A DNA stretch of 64,000 nt. It comes from an uncultured Bacteroidota bacterium. GTDB taxonomy: Bacteria; Bacteroidota; Bacteroidia; Bacteroidales; 4484-276. Below, one piece after another: positions 1 through 9,661 of this stretch. Each line of letters starts with the position of its first letter. Within the stretch, counting starts at the first letter, position 1. The notes under the pieces were generated by a model. The model saw nothing but the letters and a program-made list of their open reading frames with translations. It had not been told where the DNA came from and did no database searches. The stretch is taken from contig CAJATL010000335.1 in NCBI GenBank assembly GCA_903944895.1, positions 1 to 64,000 on the forward strand, in the 5' to 3' direction. Position numbers and translations under genes: made by a program.

Positions 1-13
1 AAATGACGAAATT

Positions 14-37
14 GTAATTAATATGCGTATTAATTAC
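14..37. repeat. Short perfect palindrome in the left-edge intergenic region
   Basis: The arms GTAATTAAT and ATTAATTAC are perfectly complementary around a 6-base loop. There is no gene between the left edge and the hydrolase at 159. The palindrome may be an operator or hairpin belonging to whatever lies left of the window; its function is unknown. Confidence 0.4.
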
Positions 38-57
38 GTAACAAAAAGAAACAAAAA

Positions 58-86
58 AAACCTACGTCATTGATCGACATAGGTTT
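58..86 (-). terminator. Probable intrinsic terminator of the alpha/beta hydrolase gene
   Basis: The stem AACCTAcGTC pairs with GACaTAGGTT with one mismatch. Read on the minus strand it is followed by a T-rich run. It lies 73 bases beyond the hydrolase stop codon. Confidence 0.55.
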
Positions 87-158
87 GCGCTAGAAAAACA
101 AAATTTCCTTACGTATTGTTATTCCCGTGAAAAGGCGTGTTAAATCCTAAATCATCAA

Positions 159-941
159 TCACAAATCATCCTTCTTCAAAAACTCAACAACGGTTTTCAT
201 AAATTCGTCCGGTTTATCGGCGTGCAGCCAGTGTCCGGCGCCTTCGATGGTTTTGATATCGGCTTTGGGGAAATTGCGGTAAATCTGGTCATAGTCTTCA
301 TACTTCACATAGTCGGAATTTCCTCCCCTGATAAAAAGAGCGGGTTTTTTAAAGATTTCTTTCGAGTTAATTCCTTCAAAAATTCCATCCATGCCCATGT
401 TTATCGCATCAAGGTTTAACCGCCAGGCAAACTGACCGCTTCGCTCGCGGCGGTAAAGGTTTTTCATGGCAAACTGCCGCACATGAAAATCCTTGATTTT
501 GGGTTCAAGAAGGCGTTCCACCTCTTCGCGGGTTTCGGTTTTGGTAAAATCCACTGCAAGCATGGCGTCGATCATGTCGAGATGATGATACCGGCGCTGA
601 TAGCCTCGCAAACTGATGTCGGCAAGAATGAGCGCTTTAACCATTTCCGGATTTTCGAGGGCAAAACGCATGGCTACTTTTCCACCCATCGAATGGCCTA
701 AAATAATTGGGTCGTCGAGCTTGTGTCGGGTGATAAAATCGTGCAAATCGGAACACAAGGCGAAATAATTAAATGTTGGGTCGTGCGGCGATTGGCCATG
801 ATTACGCTGATCGGGGATAAATACCTCGTAACCGGATGAAATGGAACGCGCAAAACTTACCCAGTTATCCGAAACACCAAATAATCCATGCAAAATAACG
901 AGGGGCTTACCCGATCCATAATGCCGGTAAAATAATTCCAT
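159..941 (-). CDS. Alpha/beta-fold hydrolase (YbfF-like esterase)
   Basis: This 260-aa cytoplasmic protein has no signal peptide. It carries the alpha/beta-hydrolase hallmarks: an oxyanion HG pair in LHGLFG (about residues 17-22), the nucleophile elbow GHSMGG with Ser84, and a late catalytic His in GAGHWLH (His237). Length and motif order match the YbfF/BioH-like esterases. The physiological substrate cannot be read from sequence. The gene stands alone between a terminator and a lipoprotein gene 61 bases upstream. Fold confidence is high; substrate unknown. Confidence 0.85.
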   Translation of the reverse strand: MELFYRHYGSGKPLVILHGLFGVSDNWVSFARSISSGYEVFIPDQRNHGQSPHDPTFNYFALCSDLHDFITRHKLDDPIILGHSMGGKVAMRFALENPEMVKALILADISLRGYQRRYHHLDMIDAMLAVDFTKTETREEVERLLEPKIKDFHVRQFAMKNLYRRERSGQFAWRLNLDAINMGMDGIFEGINSKEIFKKPALFIRGGNSDYVKYEDYDQIYRNFPKADIKTIEGAGHWLHADKPDEFMKTVVEFLKKDDL

Positions 942-1002
942 GCAATGAGTTTGTTAATCCTGACCGAAAACCTACAGAAGAATAATTGCCATCATCATCA
1001 GC

Positions 1003-1857
1003 CTATTCAAATCTTTGATGAATTTGTGTCATTTCATCAAAACTTCGCGGCTTGATAATGGCAGATTTGGTTGCGCCAGGATAAAACCAGTAAATCGTGA
1101 TATGAAGTTTTTTGTAGGCAGGATCGTTAAAATAAGTGTTCACAATATTTTCGATGTCGGTGACAGATTGTGCATAGCTCAGGAAAAACTCTGTTGCGTA
1201 AGCATAAGACGGGTTGAGTGGTTGCGTGTAAACGCTGTCCTGACCGTATTCAAAATAAAAGTAATATCCCGGAGCAACATTAAGTGGCAATGTGCCTATC
1301 GCAGCCAACGTATCAAGAAAGGTTTGGGCAAGCACCTCGTCGGTACTATCGGCATAGGCGATGTAACCCCAGAGCGCATAATCCGGCACCCGGCGCAGCG
1401 TGTCATGATTCACAGTTAAACCGTCGGTATTATCAAAAGTAAGCGTGTAAAAACTGCTGTTAATCTTCAGTTTTCCGGTATTGATCCTATCGGCAACATT
1501 TATTGTAATGTCGTATTCCACCCCCGAAAGCACACCAACAGGAACGTATGTCGAAAGCGCCCCGTCCGGAATTGTGGCCCCCGAATAGCTGATTTTTTCG
1601 ATATCCAGCAGGTTAATCGTTATTGTTGTGCCTTCAACTTTGGCATTGCTTCTGATTTCGTAATACACCGGGTATGTGTCGAGGTCGGTGCTGACCTGTA
1701 ATCCAAATTCGTGGTTGTAGTAGGGCGACAGTTCATACATATTGATATTTACACTGCCAAGTGGCACAGTTTCGACTTCATCTTTGTTACATGAACCAAG
1801 GCCGATCAATATGATCAGTAAAAAAGCAGGAAACGATAATTTGAATACTTTTTGCAT
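1003..1857 (-). CDS. Secreted lipoprotein of unknown function
   Basis: This 284-aa protein has an N-terminal hydrophobic signal and the lipobox GLGSC at about residue 23. The residues after the lipid-bearing Cys (C-N-K-D-E) match the Bacteroidota lipoprotein export signal K-(D/E)2, so surface exposure is likely (inference). The body is rich in beta-strand-like, Thr/Tyr-rich sequence, and I recognise no named domain. The start is the only Met before the signal peptide. It has no obvious operon partner. I do not assign a function. Confidence 0.75.
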   Translation of the reverse strand: MQKVFKLSFPAFLLIILIGLGSCNKDEVETVPLGSVNINMYELSPYYNHEFGLQVSTDLDTYPVYYEIRSNAKVEGTTITINLLDIEKISYSGATIPDGALSTYVPVGVLSGVEYDITINVADRINTGKLKINSSFYTLTFDNTDGLTVNHDTLRRVPDYALWGYIAYADSTDEVLAQTFLDTLAAIGTLPLNVAPGYYFYFEYGQDSVYTQPLNPSYAYATEFFLSYAQSVTDIENIVNTYFNDPAYKKLHITIYWFYPGATKSAIIKPRSFDEMTQIHQRFE

Positions 1858-1991
1858 ATTATTGATTTTTGAATTTTTGAAGTAACGAGTTTATTGATGA
1901 TTTCGTTTATTTTTTTGCGCCAAATCCAATCAAGATTAATGCCATCAAAAGCCGCGTATCTCATAAATTTTGATTGAAAGCAAAATTTCGG

Positions 1992-2570
1992 TTAGAAGCC
2001 AACGCCAAAACCTATGCTGTAAAAGGGTTCGCCGGAAGAATAGGGAGAGTTTTCGTCCTGCAGGACATCAAATAAAATCTGAACATACATCCACGAATTT
2101 TCGCCAAGTTGCTGCGACAAACCGCCCCCCAGAAACAAAAAAGGGACAAATTCACGATTTTTAGTAAAATCGGTTTGATTGATCCAGGTGTAAATTTCAT
2201 AATTGATGTAGTCGTATTCGGCATGAAGATAAAACTGCGGGATAATCCGGTAACGGCTGAATATCTTAATTCCATAACTGCTGGATTCGTCGGAATAGCC
2301 CTGATAATTGTATTTGATATAATCGTAGCCCGGTTGCAATCCGGCAGAGAATTTCGGAGAAATTTTATAGCCAACCATTGGCCAGATGCTCACTGAGGTG
2401 TACGTTCCAAAAGTCAACCCTAAAGTCCCCCCAAAATAGAATTTGTCGGTAATCGGTTTTTTAGGCCCTTTTTGATATGGATTTAATTTAGGCCGCAACG
2501 AATCTTCCTGAGCCGTAGCCATCGTAAATGTAACCAGGATTAGTAAAGCTATGCCAATTATTTTTTTCAT
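1992..2570 (-). CDS. Small outer-membrane beta-barrel protein
   Basis: This 192-aa protein starts with a signal peptide ending near ATAQ. The mature part has alternating aromatic/Gly strands (for example GGTLGLTFGTY and the C-terminal FYSIGFGVGF), typical of an 8-strand OmpA/OmpX-like barrel ending in Phe. No ligand or partner is evident. It is flanked by 134 and 70 bases of non-coding DNA, so it is probably monocistronic. Barrel class is inferred from pattern, not from a domain hit. Confidence 0.7.
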   Translation of the reverse strand: MKKIIGIALLILVTFTMATAQEDSLRPKLNPYQKGPKKPITDKFYFGGTLGLTFGTYTSVSIWPMVGYKISPKFSAGLQPGYDYIKYNYQGYSDESSSYGIKIFSRYRIIPQFYLHAEYDYINYEIYTWINQTDFTKNREFVPFLFLGGGLSQQLGENSWMYVQILFDVLQDENSPYSSGEPFYSIGFGVGF

Positions 2571-2640
2571 GTTTCGTGCACTTCAAATTTGATTCAAATT
2601 TACTCAAAAAACCGAAAATGGAGTTTTTATTGCTTCAGGA

Positions 2641-3201
2641 TTACAAAAGTTGCCCATGCCTGAAGCAATCCGTAGTATGATCGTTAACTATTCCGGCGGC
2701 CTGTAAAAAGGCATAAATAATGGTTGATCCCACGAAAGTGAATCCCCGTTTCAGCAGATCTTTGCTGATGATATCCGAAAGTTCAGTTCTGGCAGGAATT
2801 TCCTTGATAGACGTAAACCGGTTTTGAATGGTTTTAGATGATGTAAAACCCCAGAGGTAGGCATCAAAAGAGCCAAATTCGTCCTGGATTTTGATAAATG
2901 CCTTGGCGTTTTTAACTGCTGCATTTATTTTTAGCTTATTCCGGATAATGCCGGCATCCTGAATCAGTGATTCAATCTTTGACTGATCATACGTAGCAAT
3001 TTTATGATAATCGAAATCATCGAAGGCTTTTCTGAAATTTTCACGTTTCCGTAAGATAGTCAGCCAGCTTAATCCTGCCTGAAAAGCGTCGAGCAACATA
3101 AACTCGAATAATTTCCGGTCGTCGTGAAGCGGAACACCCCATTCGTTATCGTGATAATCATAAAAATCCTGATTTGAAGCAGCCCAGGTACAACGGTTCA
3201 T
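2641..3201 (-). CDS. tag: DNA-3-methyladenine glycosylase I
   Basis: This 186-aa protein is the length expected for Tag, which excises 3-methyladenine from alkylated DNA to start base-excision repair. The zinc-snap residues known from E. coli Tag are all at the same numbers: Cys4, His17, and His175/Cys179 in HTTDC near the C terminus. The N-terminal NRCTWAAS and the central AGLSWLTILRKRENFR segment are characteristic of the family. It is cytoplasmic and has no operon partner. The assignment is firm. Confidence 0.95.
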   Translation of the reverse strand: MNRCTWAASNQDFYDYHDNEWGVPLHDDRKLFEFMLLDAFQAGLSWLTILRKRENFRKAFDDFDYHKIATYDQSKIESLIQDAGIIRNKLKINAAVKNAKAFIKIQDEFGSFDAYLWGFTSSKTIQNRFTSIKEIPARTELSDIISKDLLKRGFTFVGSTIIYAFLQAAGIVNDHTTDCFRHGQLL

Positions 3202-3294
3202 AGGTTAAAAGTTTTATTATTCTTTAATGTTTAAAATCTTTTGATTCAAACGTGGCGAAAAACAGCCCGAAAATTTCAATTGTTCAGAACAAGA

Positions 3295-3861
3295 TCAGCG
3301 CGAATAAAGTTTTCGTTCATAAATCTGTGCGTCGTTAAACTGAACCATTTTTCCACTTAATTGGAAGGCCGGACCGCCAATATTTTGATCAACAAATACG
3401 GTTGCCTGGTCCGACCCACAAATACTCACGGTAATCCTTAATTTTATGGTTTCGCCGTTTAACAAAAAACTCAAAGTCACCCTGTCATTTTTCTCGATGA
3501 AGTTGACAAAGGTAATCGGGCCCTTAACAAACAACTCGCCGGTATTATTAAGTCCTCTGTCGGGTGCGAGGTACGCGCTGATTTGTATTGCACCTTCATG
3601 GCCGGATAATCGTAAAAAGTTGATAGTGTTATTGATGTTAAAAGTTTGCCCGTTATTTAACGAAATATTATTGGCAGGAACCACAAAGGCTGTATCGTAA
3701 AGTAACGCTTTTGCATTCAGAAATTTGACTTCCTGCTCTTTCTTCTGCCTTGCTTTTTTTTCTTTCCGGCTTTCTTTTGGCTGCTGAGCCATTAAACTCA
3801 TCGAAAACATCAGGAATAAACATAACAACAAAATGTTGGTCAACGATTTTTTGGTTTTCAT
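3295..3861 (-). CDS. Exported DUF4251-like protein
   Basis: This 188-aa protein has a signal peptide (about 25 aa, ending SLMAQ), then a very basic Lys/Glu/Arg-rich linker (residues 27-45), then a compact beta-rich domain beginning near VPANNISLNNGQ. That architecture matches the Bacteroidota DUF4251 family. The function of the family is unknown. It lies 26 bases downstream of ispF on the same strand and may be co-transcribed with it. Confidence 0.7.
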   Translation of the reverse strand: MKTKKSLTNILLLCLFLMFSMSLMAQQPKESRKEKKARQKKEQEVKFLNAKALLYDTAFVVPANNISLNNGQTFNINNTINFLRLSGHEGAIQISAYLAPDRGLNNTGELFVKGPITFVNFIEKNDRVTLSFLLNGETIKLRITVSICGSDQATVFVDQNIGGPAFQLSGKMVQFNDAQIYERKLYSR

Positions 3862-3887
3862 TTCTTTGGAGTATTACGTTTGTGAAA

Positions 3888-4367
3888 TCATTCTTTTTCG
3901 ATAAGGACGACAGCATAAGCCGAAACACCTTCTTCACGGCCTTCAAAACCTAATTTTTCGGTCGTGGTTGCTTTTATCGAAATATCTTCTACCTCAATTC
4001 CCAGGGTTAACGCAAGTGCTTTTTGCATTTCAGGAATCATCGCTGATATTTTTGGTTTTTGAAGTGAGATGGTAGAATCAATGTTTCCAATCCGAAAACC
4101 TTTTTTTAAGAGTAGATCATTTACCTGCCCAAGCAGAATTTTGCTGTCGATACCTTTAAATTCCGGGTCTTTATCAGAAAAATGAAAACCGATATCACGC
4201 AGGTTAGCAGCGCCAAGCAGGGCGTCACAAATAGCGTGAATGAGTACGTCGGCGTCTGAATGTCCCACGGCGCCTTTGTGATGTTCAATTTTTATTCCGC
4301 CTAAAGTAAAAATTTCACCTTCTTCGAGGCGGTGCACATCGTAACCAAAGCCAACCCGGATTTTCAT
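3888..4367 (-). CDS. ispF: 2-C-methyl-D-erythritol 2,4-cyclodiphosphate synthase
   Basis: This 159-aa protein is of normal IspF length. It converts CDP-ME 2-phosphate to ME-cyclodiphosphate in the non-mevalonate isoprenoid pathway. Metal-site residues are in GYDVHRL (Asp10, His12) and DVLIHA (His44), which equal Asp8/His10/His42 of E. coli. GHSDAD and the C-terminal KATTTEKLGFEGREEG segment are also family signatures. It acts as a cytoplasmic trimer. It lies downstream of porV, separated from it by a terminator. Confidence 0.96.
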   Translation of the reverse strand: MKIRVGFGYDVHRLEEGEIFTLGGIKIEHHKGAVGHSDADVLIHAICDALLGAANLRDIGFHFSDKDPEFKGIDSKILLGQVNDLLLKKGFRIGNIDSTISLQKPKISAMIPEMQKALALTLGIEVEDISIKATTTEKLGFEGREEGVSAYAVVLIEKE

Positions 4368-4407
4368 GATAATTTTTTATCAAAGATGCGTTTTTTATCT
4401 AAACGAA

Positions 4408-4440
4408 AAAAGCCGGAAGTTTAAATTTCTTCCGGCTTTT
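4408..4440 (-). terminator. Intrinsic terminator downstream of porV
   Basis: A perfect 12-bp stem (AAAAGCCGGAAG with CTTCCGGCTTTT) around a 9-base loop, flanked by A/T runs, sits 17 bases after the porV stop. It separates the T9SS genes from ispF. Confidence 0.85.
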
Positions 4441-4456
4441 GTGTATCTGCATTTTT

Positions 4457-5665
4457 TTATTGCTGATTAAAAGCGTCGAAATCGAACAGCAGCGTAAACC
4501 TGAGGGTGTTTTCCATCGGGTTTTGTTGTTCAAGCGGAATCAGGTACGAAAAATCAAGTCCGAAAACATTGTATTTTAAACCTGCTCCAAGCGTGAAATA
4601 CTGACGATTACCTTTTGTTTTATCTTCATAAAAGAAACCACCGCGAATGGCGAAAACTTTATTGTACCAGTATTCGACGCCGGTTGCAAAATAAAACTCG
4701 CGCATTTCTTCCTGGAAGCCATCCGGAGCATCATACCATGATTGCACCATGCCTTCGACGGGCGACACATTTGGATCCATTCCTTTGTAAATTAACTGGT
4801 TTCCATTGTCGTCATAAATTGGGTTTCCAAGCGTATCCGTAGCATAAATTGGCGGTGTTGGAACCAGCAATTTTTCGATATCGACAGTAAACGACATGCG
4901 GTTATATTCGTCGAAGTCGAGGGTAAGTCTTGGGCCAAAACGCAGGTTTGTAGGGATAAAATCCTTTTCGGTGGTGGCATCAGAGTAAGAGATTTTTGAA
5001 CCGATGTTCGAAATATTGGCTCCAAAAGCAAATTCTGCATATTCAAAATTACGCCAGTCTAATTCGCGTTGATGATACACGGAAACATCGGCAGCCACGG
5101 ATGTACCTGCTTTAGTCTGTTGTCCCTGAACAACCTGTCCCTGGGTAAGGTCGGAATAAATAAAACGGCCGGCAACAGCGCCAGACCATGTTTTAGAGAA
5201 TTTTCTGGAATAGGTACCGTCGATCGCAAATTCGTTAGGTCTGAAATTTCCGATTATTTCTCCGGTTTCATCAGTAAAAGTGATATCACCAAGCGAGAAA
5301 AAACGCAACGAACCGGCAACAGCCGATACATCGTCCAATTTGTAATACCCGGTAATATAGGCCAAATTGATGTCGTTCACCAACGAACGAAGCCAGGGAC
5401 TGTAAGCTGCAGAGAATCCAACCTTCGATTCCATGAAGGCATATTTTGCAGGATTGTAATGCATCGAATTTGCATCAGGCGTGGTAGCAACTCCTGCGTC
5501 ACCCATCGAACCTCCGCGGGCATCGGGAGCAATTAACAGAAAAGGTACTGCTGTGGTAATGGTGTTGGTTTGTTTTCCAATGTATTGTTCGGTATTAATC
5601 TGCGCATAAATGCTCATGCTGGAAACCAGCAAAGCAAAACAGGCTAAAGTGACTTTTCGGCTCAT
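4457..5665 (-). CDS. porV: T9SS outer-membrane shuttle protein PorV (LptO)
   Basis: The 402-aa protein has a signal peptide ending SIYAQ. It is a predicted 14-strand FadL-type barrel with the PorV hallmarks TAVPFLLIAPDARGG and GDAGVATTPDANSMHYNPAKYA close to the N terminus. In the T9SS, PorV collects cargo from the translocon and delivers it to the sortase PorU. The ORF track extends to 5767, but the extra N-terminal residues precede a normal signal peptide, so the start at 5665 is preferred. porU-type genes lie directly upstream, the gene order known from Flavobacterium and other Bacteroidota. Confidence 0.95.
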   Translation of the reverse strand: MSRKVTLACFALLVSSMSIYAQINTEQYIGKQTNTITTAVPFLLIAPDARGGSMGDAGVATTPDANSMHYNPAKYAFMESKVGFSAAYSPWLRSLVNDINLAYITGYYKLDDVSAVAGSLRFFSLGDITFTDETGEIIGNFRPNEFAIDGTYSRKFSKTWSGAVAGRFIYSDLTQGQVVQGQQTKAGTSVAADVSVYHQRELDWRNFEYAEFAFGANISNIGSKISYSDATTEKDFIPTNLRFGPRLTLDFDEYNRMSFTVDIEKLLVPTPPIYATDTLGNPIYDDNGNQLIYKGMDPNVSPVEGMVQSWYDAPDGFQEEMREFYFATGVEYWYNKVFAIRGGFFYEDKTKGNRQYFTLGAGLKYNVFGLDFSYLIPLEQQNPMENTLRFTLLFDFDAFNQQ

Positions 5666-5779
5666 TAGAATAATTTTGATATGATTTTGATTTTTAATAG
5701 AAAGACGCAAAACTAACGACATTATTTTTTTTATATTGTTTTGCACGAATGAACGATAAAGAAGCAAATTTGTTTAAAA

Positions 5780-8700
5780 TTACTTTGAAATGATCATTTT
5801 TTGGATGCGCTCAGCACTTGAACCCTGCTCATTTTCAGCTTTTAGCTTGTAAAAATAAAATCCCGGGCGAAGTTTGCTCCCTCCTTCATCGGTTCCATCC
5901 CACCAAAGTGGTTCAACATAATATCCTGAAGTAGACACCTTGATCGGGCCAATTTTCCTGACCATCTGACCGCCAAAATTGAAAATCTCAATTTGTACAT
6001 TAAGTTCGGTCCCGTATTGATTATGTTTAAACTTAAATAAGGTATAATCGTTGAATGGATTCGGAGAATTCATCACTTCGGTAAGATCCATCACAATTGA
6101 ATCGGAAACGATAAATTCGATGGTTTTAGAAGAGGAATTATTAAACATATCCCAGGCTTTCAGTTGGAGGGTGTGCCGGCCTAATGAAAGGTTTTGAAGC
6201 GGTAACATTACTGTTCCTGACTGATAACTGTTGATGTCGGGCACGAAGGAATTGTTCAGGGTGATCGATTGATTTGTGTTGCCATCCAAAACTGCGACTA
6301 TATCATGACCAATTCCGCTTCCTGAGGCATTAATCCCCTGTTGGTCACTCAAATGAGCGTACATCACCGGGTTGTTGTAAATGGTGCTGCCGTTAACAAA
6401 CAAACTATCGTTGAGGTACAAATAAATGTCCGGGCCTACCTGATCGTTTTCAGCGGTTTTGTCGTAGCCGCCAATAATAAAACTGTCGTAATATCCGGCG
6501 GCGTCACTGGTGCTGTCGGAGGCGTAATAACTGATTTTTCCCGGGCCAAATTCGTAAGAAATATCTTTTGGTACGATAAACGTAAACTCAAATTTTCCGT
6601 TTACCACCGAAACTTTCCCTTCATAAAGTCTCCTGTTTTGAATCTTAAATGACTCAGGAAAGCTTTTGGGATCGTTGCCCAAAGTCATCAAAGTGACTTC
6701 TTTATCAAATAAAACCGGTGTAATTTCGCCATTAAACCCCGAAACAACACTTCCTTCTTCATTTAAATTAGAAATATGACCACTAATTCTCACAGTACTA
6801 TTTGCAAAAATGGTGTCGTGAGTATTGGAGGCTACATTTCCGTTAATCGAATCGGTAATAATATTATAGCGCGGAAAGGCGATATTGAGCGCCGGGTCGC
6901 CAAGAAGGTGGAAGTTTTTGGTGTTGGTGTTCGACGGTGTCTTCGAAAACCGGATCATGTCGCCAAGCCTCGGGTAATTTCCGGGCGTTGACAAAAACAG
7001 CGTATCATAAAGCCGTTTGTTGAGGGTAAGATTAACGCCGGCAAAAGCAAGCCGTGTTGTGGTGAAGAGTGCAATTCCACCTCCTGTCGGGCTTAATAAG
7101 ACAAGCTCGCCGGCTGAAGTTAAATGGGGATTGTCGAAGCGGCTGAATTCGCAGGTTGCGGTGATGAAAACCGGCAATTTGTCAAAATTTGTCCATGAAT
7201 TAATATCAGAAATCTGCAAAACATGCTCGATCGTCCAGCCCAGTTCACCGCCATGGCCGGTGTAATTCATAAATAAAGCCCCATCATTTATTTGCTTGTT
7301 GAGGGCAATATTTGCTTCGGGGTAGGTGTAACCATTTGAAGTAGTTTCCTGCTTAAATGAATCGAGATAAATTTTGTTGATGTTGATGGTTTTGTTTCTG
7401 CGCGAAATATCTTTTACCAAAATGGTATCGGCCTGATAAAAATGAAGGTTATAGTCCTCGTCATCGGCCATGAAACAGAAATCATTCCGCCAGCTTCCCT
7501 GAACGTTCGAGCTGAACCGCATGTAATGTTCAATTTTATCAACTACATCTTTTGCCTCCTGAAGGGTGTTTACAGGAAATCTTCCGATTCCAAGATCAAC
7601 ATCACCGCTGGCATCAACACCTTCATTATCATCCATCAGACCAAAAAAATCATCCGTTACGTAGGAAGATGTTGGTTTTAGCGATTGTTTGGATTGGTAG
7701 GTTATAACGAAATTTTTGTTTTCATCCAGCCGGTTTTTCGGATCGTAAGAGCCATCACCAAACAACAGCAAATATTTAAGTTGTGGCGTTGACCCCGAAC
7801 GTTCATAAAGCATTTTTGCATACTCACGAATTGCTGTCGGGTCGGGGGATCCAGACGAAAATTCATTAAATATCTGATCCGGTTCAACAACAATCACGCG
7901 CATATTGTCCAGCTCTTCATGAAGTTCTTTCAGCCTTACGGCCTGTTCCATGAATATTTCAGGTGCGATGATGATAAAATCATAAATTTCGAAATTGGCA
8001 TGCAGGTTTTGATTATCGATTTTTCCAATGAGTTCTGGAGATAAAAATTCCTGATTGTCAAACCCGATAAATTGTCGGAGTGTATCGGTGTCGAGCGAAA
8101 ACCGGATGGTTTCGCTGGTGTTGGTGATATCAATTTCTCCCGGTTCGGTGGGGTTGGTGATATCCCAGATCGTGAGCTGTGCCGGAGCCTGGCTGATGAC
8201 AAACTCGGTTACATTGCCTGCACCGACATTCGAGAAATCCCTGAAATCCATCTGACTGCCTTTAAAAATCAAATGACGCATCACATTAATTTCGATGTAG
8301 TTGAGCCATCCTGTCGAATTGTTGTCGGGAAGAAGATAAGTTAAATTTACGTCGATGAGGTCGGTGGGCGAATTGAACCTGAAGGTTTTTAACAATGAAT
8401 TTGCAAAATAAACCGGCGATGAAAGCACAACCGCAGGAACCCGTGCCACCGTCATCGAATCTTCGTTAATATTTATTTCAAACGAACTGATAACAGCACT
8501 TCTGGCGGCGACTTCAACGGCAAAATAACTCGAATAATCCTGAACAATATTCGGGAAATTGAATTGAAAATCCCGGCTCAAAACATCCTGAAACTCTTCG
8601 CCGTACCATTCGGCTCCCGATTTTATCAGATTTCGGCTATCATTTTCATAAAAATCATAATCGGCAAAAGTGGTTATTGATTTTGTAACTGGGCTTTGAC

Positions 8701-9613
8701 TTTGAGCAATCATCGAAACTCTTTTTCCAACCTGCTGACCGCTGGTTATAAAATAAAAGGTGCTGTCGGAATACAGGTTGGCGGTGTGCGTGAAAGCCAG
8801 TTTTAACGGAACGAAATTCCATGAAGACTGAGATTCTCCGTAAAACAGGATAAAATCACCCTCATCAAAACTTCCATCTTTACCATCTTCCACAACAATG
8901 GCGTTTTCGCGAAGGTCATCGTGCCTGTAATCGGCATTTTTTTCGGGAAGCATGCCGGCGCCGTTTCCATAAATCTGCAGTGTTGCAGGATCAATGGCAT
9001 CAGCATCCATACCTAAATCTTTCAACTGCTGGTAGGAAAGCTTGTAAACACCTGATTCGACCACAGCAATTTTAAACCAGTCGCCTTGTGCCAAAACTGA
9101 AGTGGCAGCAAAATCGCGGGCATGACGGGTATTTTTCAGTTGGTTGTTGTCCTGAACTTCGTTGATGTGCAGGTTAAAACTGAGCAACTTTTCATAATTA
9201 CCAGTTTGAAGGTTTAACCGGATCGGAAGCATTTTAAAAACAGCGTAATTCACACGGCGGTTTACAGCAAGTTCGGTTTTCGATTGGATGTCGAAAGCTA
9301 TAAGATCGCGGTCGGCCAGGTTATCAAACAACGATTGGTCTTCAAAAGGCTGGTAAATGGCATCCTCAATATAAAAATCAAAAGTAGTTCCAGGGTTTTG
9401 GATAAGAAATCTCTCGGAAAAAACAGGTAAAAGCCCAAAGCCATCATCATTTACAGCCCCGATAAATCCGGGTGTTTTGATGGTTGAGCCGTTAAATTGC
9501 ATTTCTTCAACACCAGTCCAGGAAATGATCCGTGGAACAATTTTTTCGACGGAATTTGTAAATGCCGGATGAACCAACATCACCAAGAAACAAAGCGTCA
9601 GAATTTTTTTCAT
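5780..9613 (-). CDS. porU: T9SS C25-family sortase PorU, paralogue 2
   Basis: This 1277-aa protein has a signal peptide, a long beta-rich prodomain-like region, a gingipain-type (C25) peptidase domain around residues 550-950, and a C-terminal T9SS/FlgD-Ig-like domain ending KMIISK. The catalytic dyad is intact: His787 in YTGHGGE and Cys821 in TATCEFSR. PorU cleaves the C-terminal signal of T9SS cargo and attaches the anchor at the cell surface. It lies 114 bases upstream of porV and 48 bases downstream of a second, similar protein. Which of the two is the main sortase cannot be decided from sequence alone; adjacency to porV favours this one. Confidence 0.9.
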   Translation of the reverse strand: MKKILTLCFLVMLVHPAFTNSVEKIVPRIISWTGVEEMQFNGSTIKTPGFIGAVNDDGFGLLPVFSERFLIQNPGTTFDFYIEDAIYQPFEDQSLFDNLADRDLIAFDIQSKTELAVNRRVNYAVFKMLPIRLNLQTGNYEKLLSFNLHINEVQDNNQLKNTRHARDFAATSVLAQGDWFKIAVVESGVYKLSYQQLKDLGMDADAIDPATLQIYGNGAGMLPEKNADYRHDDLRENAIVVEDGKDGSFDEGDFILFYGESQSSWNFVPLKLAFTHTANLYSDSTFYFITSGQQVGKRVSMIAQSQSPVTKSITTFADYDFYENDSRNLIKSGAEWYGEEFQDVLSRDFQFNFPNIVQDYSSYFAVEVAARSAVISSFEININEDSMTVARVPAVVLSSPVYFANSLLKTFRFNSPTDLIDVNLTYLLPDNNSTGWLNYIEINVMRHLIFKGSQMDFRDFSNVGAGNVTEFVISQAPAQLTIWDITNPTEPGEIDITNTSETIRFSLDTDTLRQFIGFDNQEFLSPELIGKIDNQNLHANFEIYDFIIIAPEIFMEQAVRLKELHEELDNMRVIVVEPDQIFNEFSSGSPDPTAIREYAKMLYERSGSTPQLKYLLLFGDGSYDPKNRLDENKNFVITYQSKQSLKPTSSYVTDDFFGLMDDNEGVDASGDVDLGIGRFPVNTLQEAKDVVDKIEHYMRFSSNVQGSWRNDFCFMADDEDYNLHFYQADTILVKDISRRNKTININKIYLDSFKQETTSNGYTYPEANIALNKQINDGALFMNYTGHGGELGWTIEHVLQISDINSWTNFDKLPVFITATCEFSRFDNPHLTSAGELVLLSPTGGGIALFTTTRLAFAGVNLTLNKRLYDTLFLSTPGNYPRLGDMIRFSKTPSNTNTKNFHLLGDPALNIAFPRYNIITDSINGNVASNTHDTIFANSTVRISGHISNLNEEGSVVSGFNGEITPVLFDKEVTLMTLGNDPKSFPESFKIQNRRLYEGKVSVVNGKFEFTFIVPKDISYEFGPGKISYYASDSTSDAAGYYDSFIIGGYDKTAENDQVGPDIYLYLNDSLFVNGSTIYNNPVMYAHLSDQQGINASGSGIGHDIVAVLDGNTNQSITLNNSFVPDINSYQSGTVMLPLQNLSLGRHTLQLKAWDMFNNSSSKTIEFIVSDSIVMDLTEVMNSPNPFNDYTLFKFKHNQYGTELNVQIEIFNFGGQMVRKIGPIKVSTSGYYVEPLWWDGTDEGGSKLRPGFYFYKLKAENEQGSSAERIQKMIISK

Positions 9614-9661
9614 GTTTTAATTTCAGGATATGTATCTTAAAAACAGCTTGTAAAAGTCGGT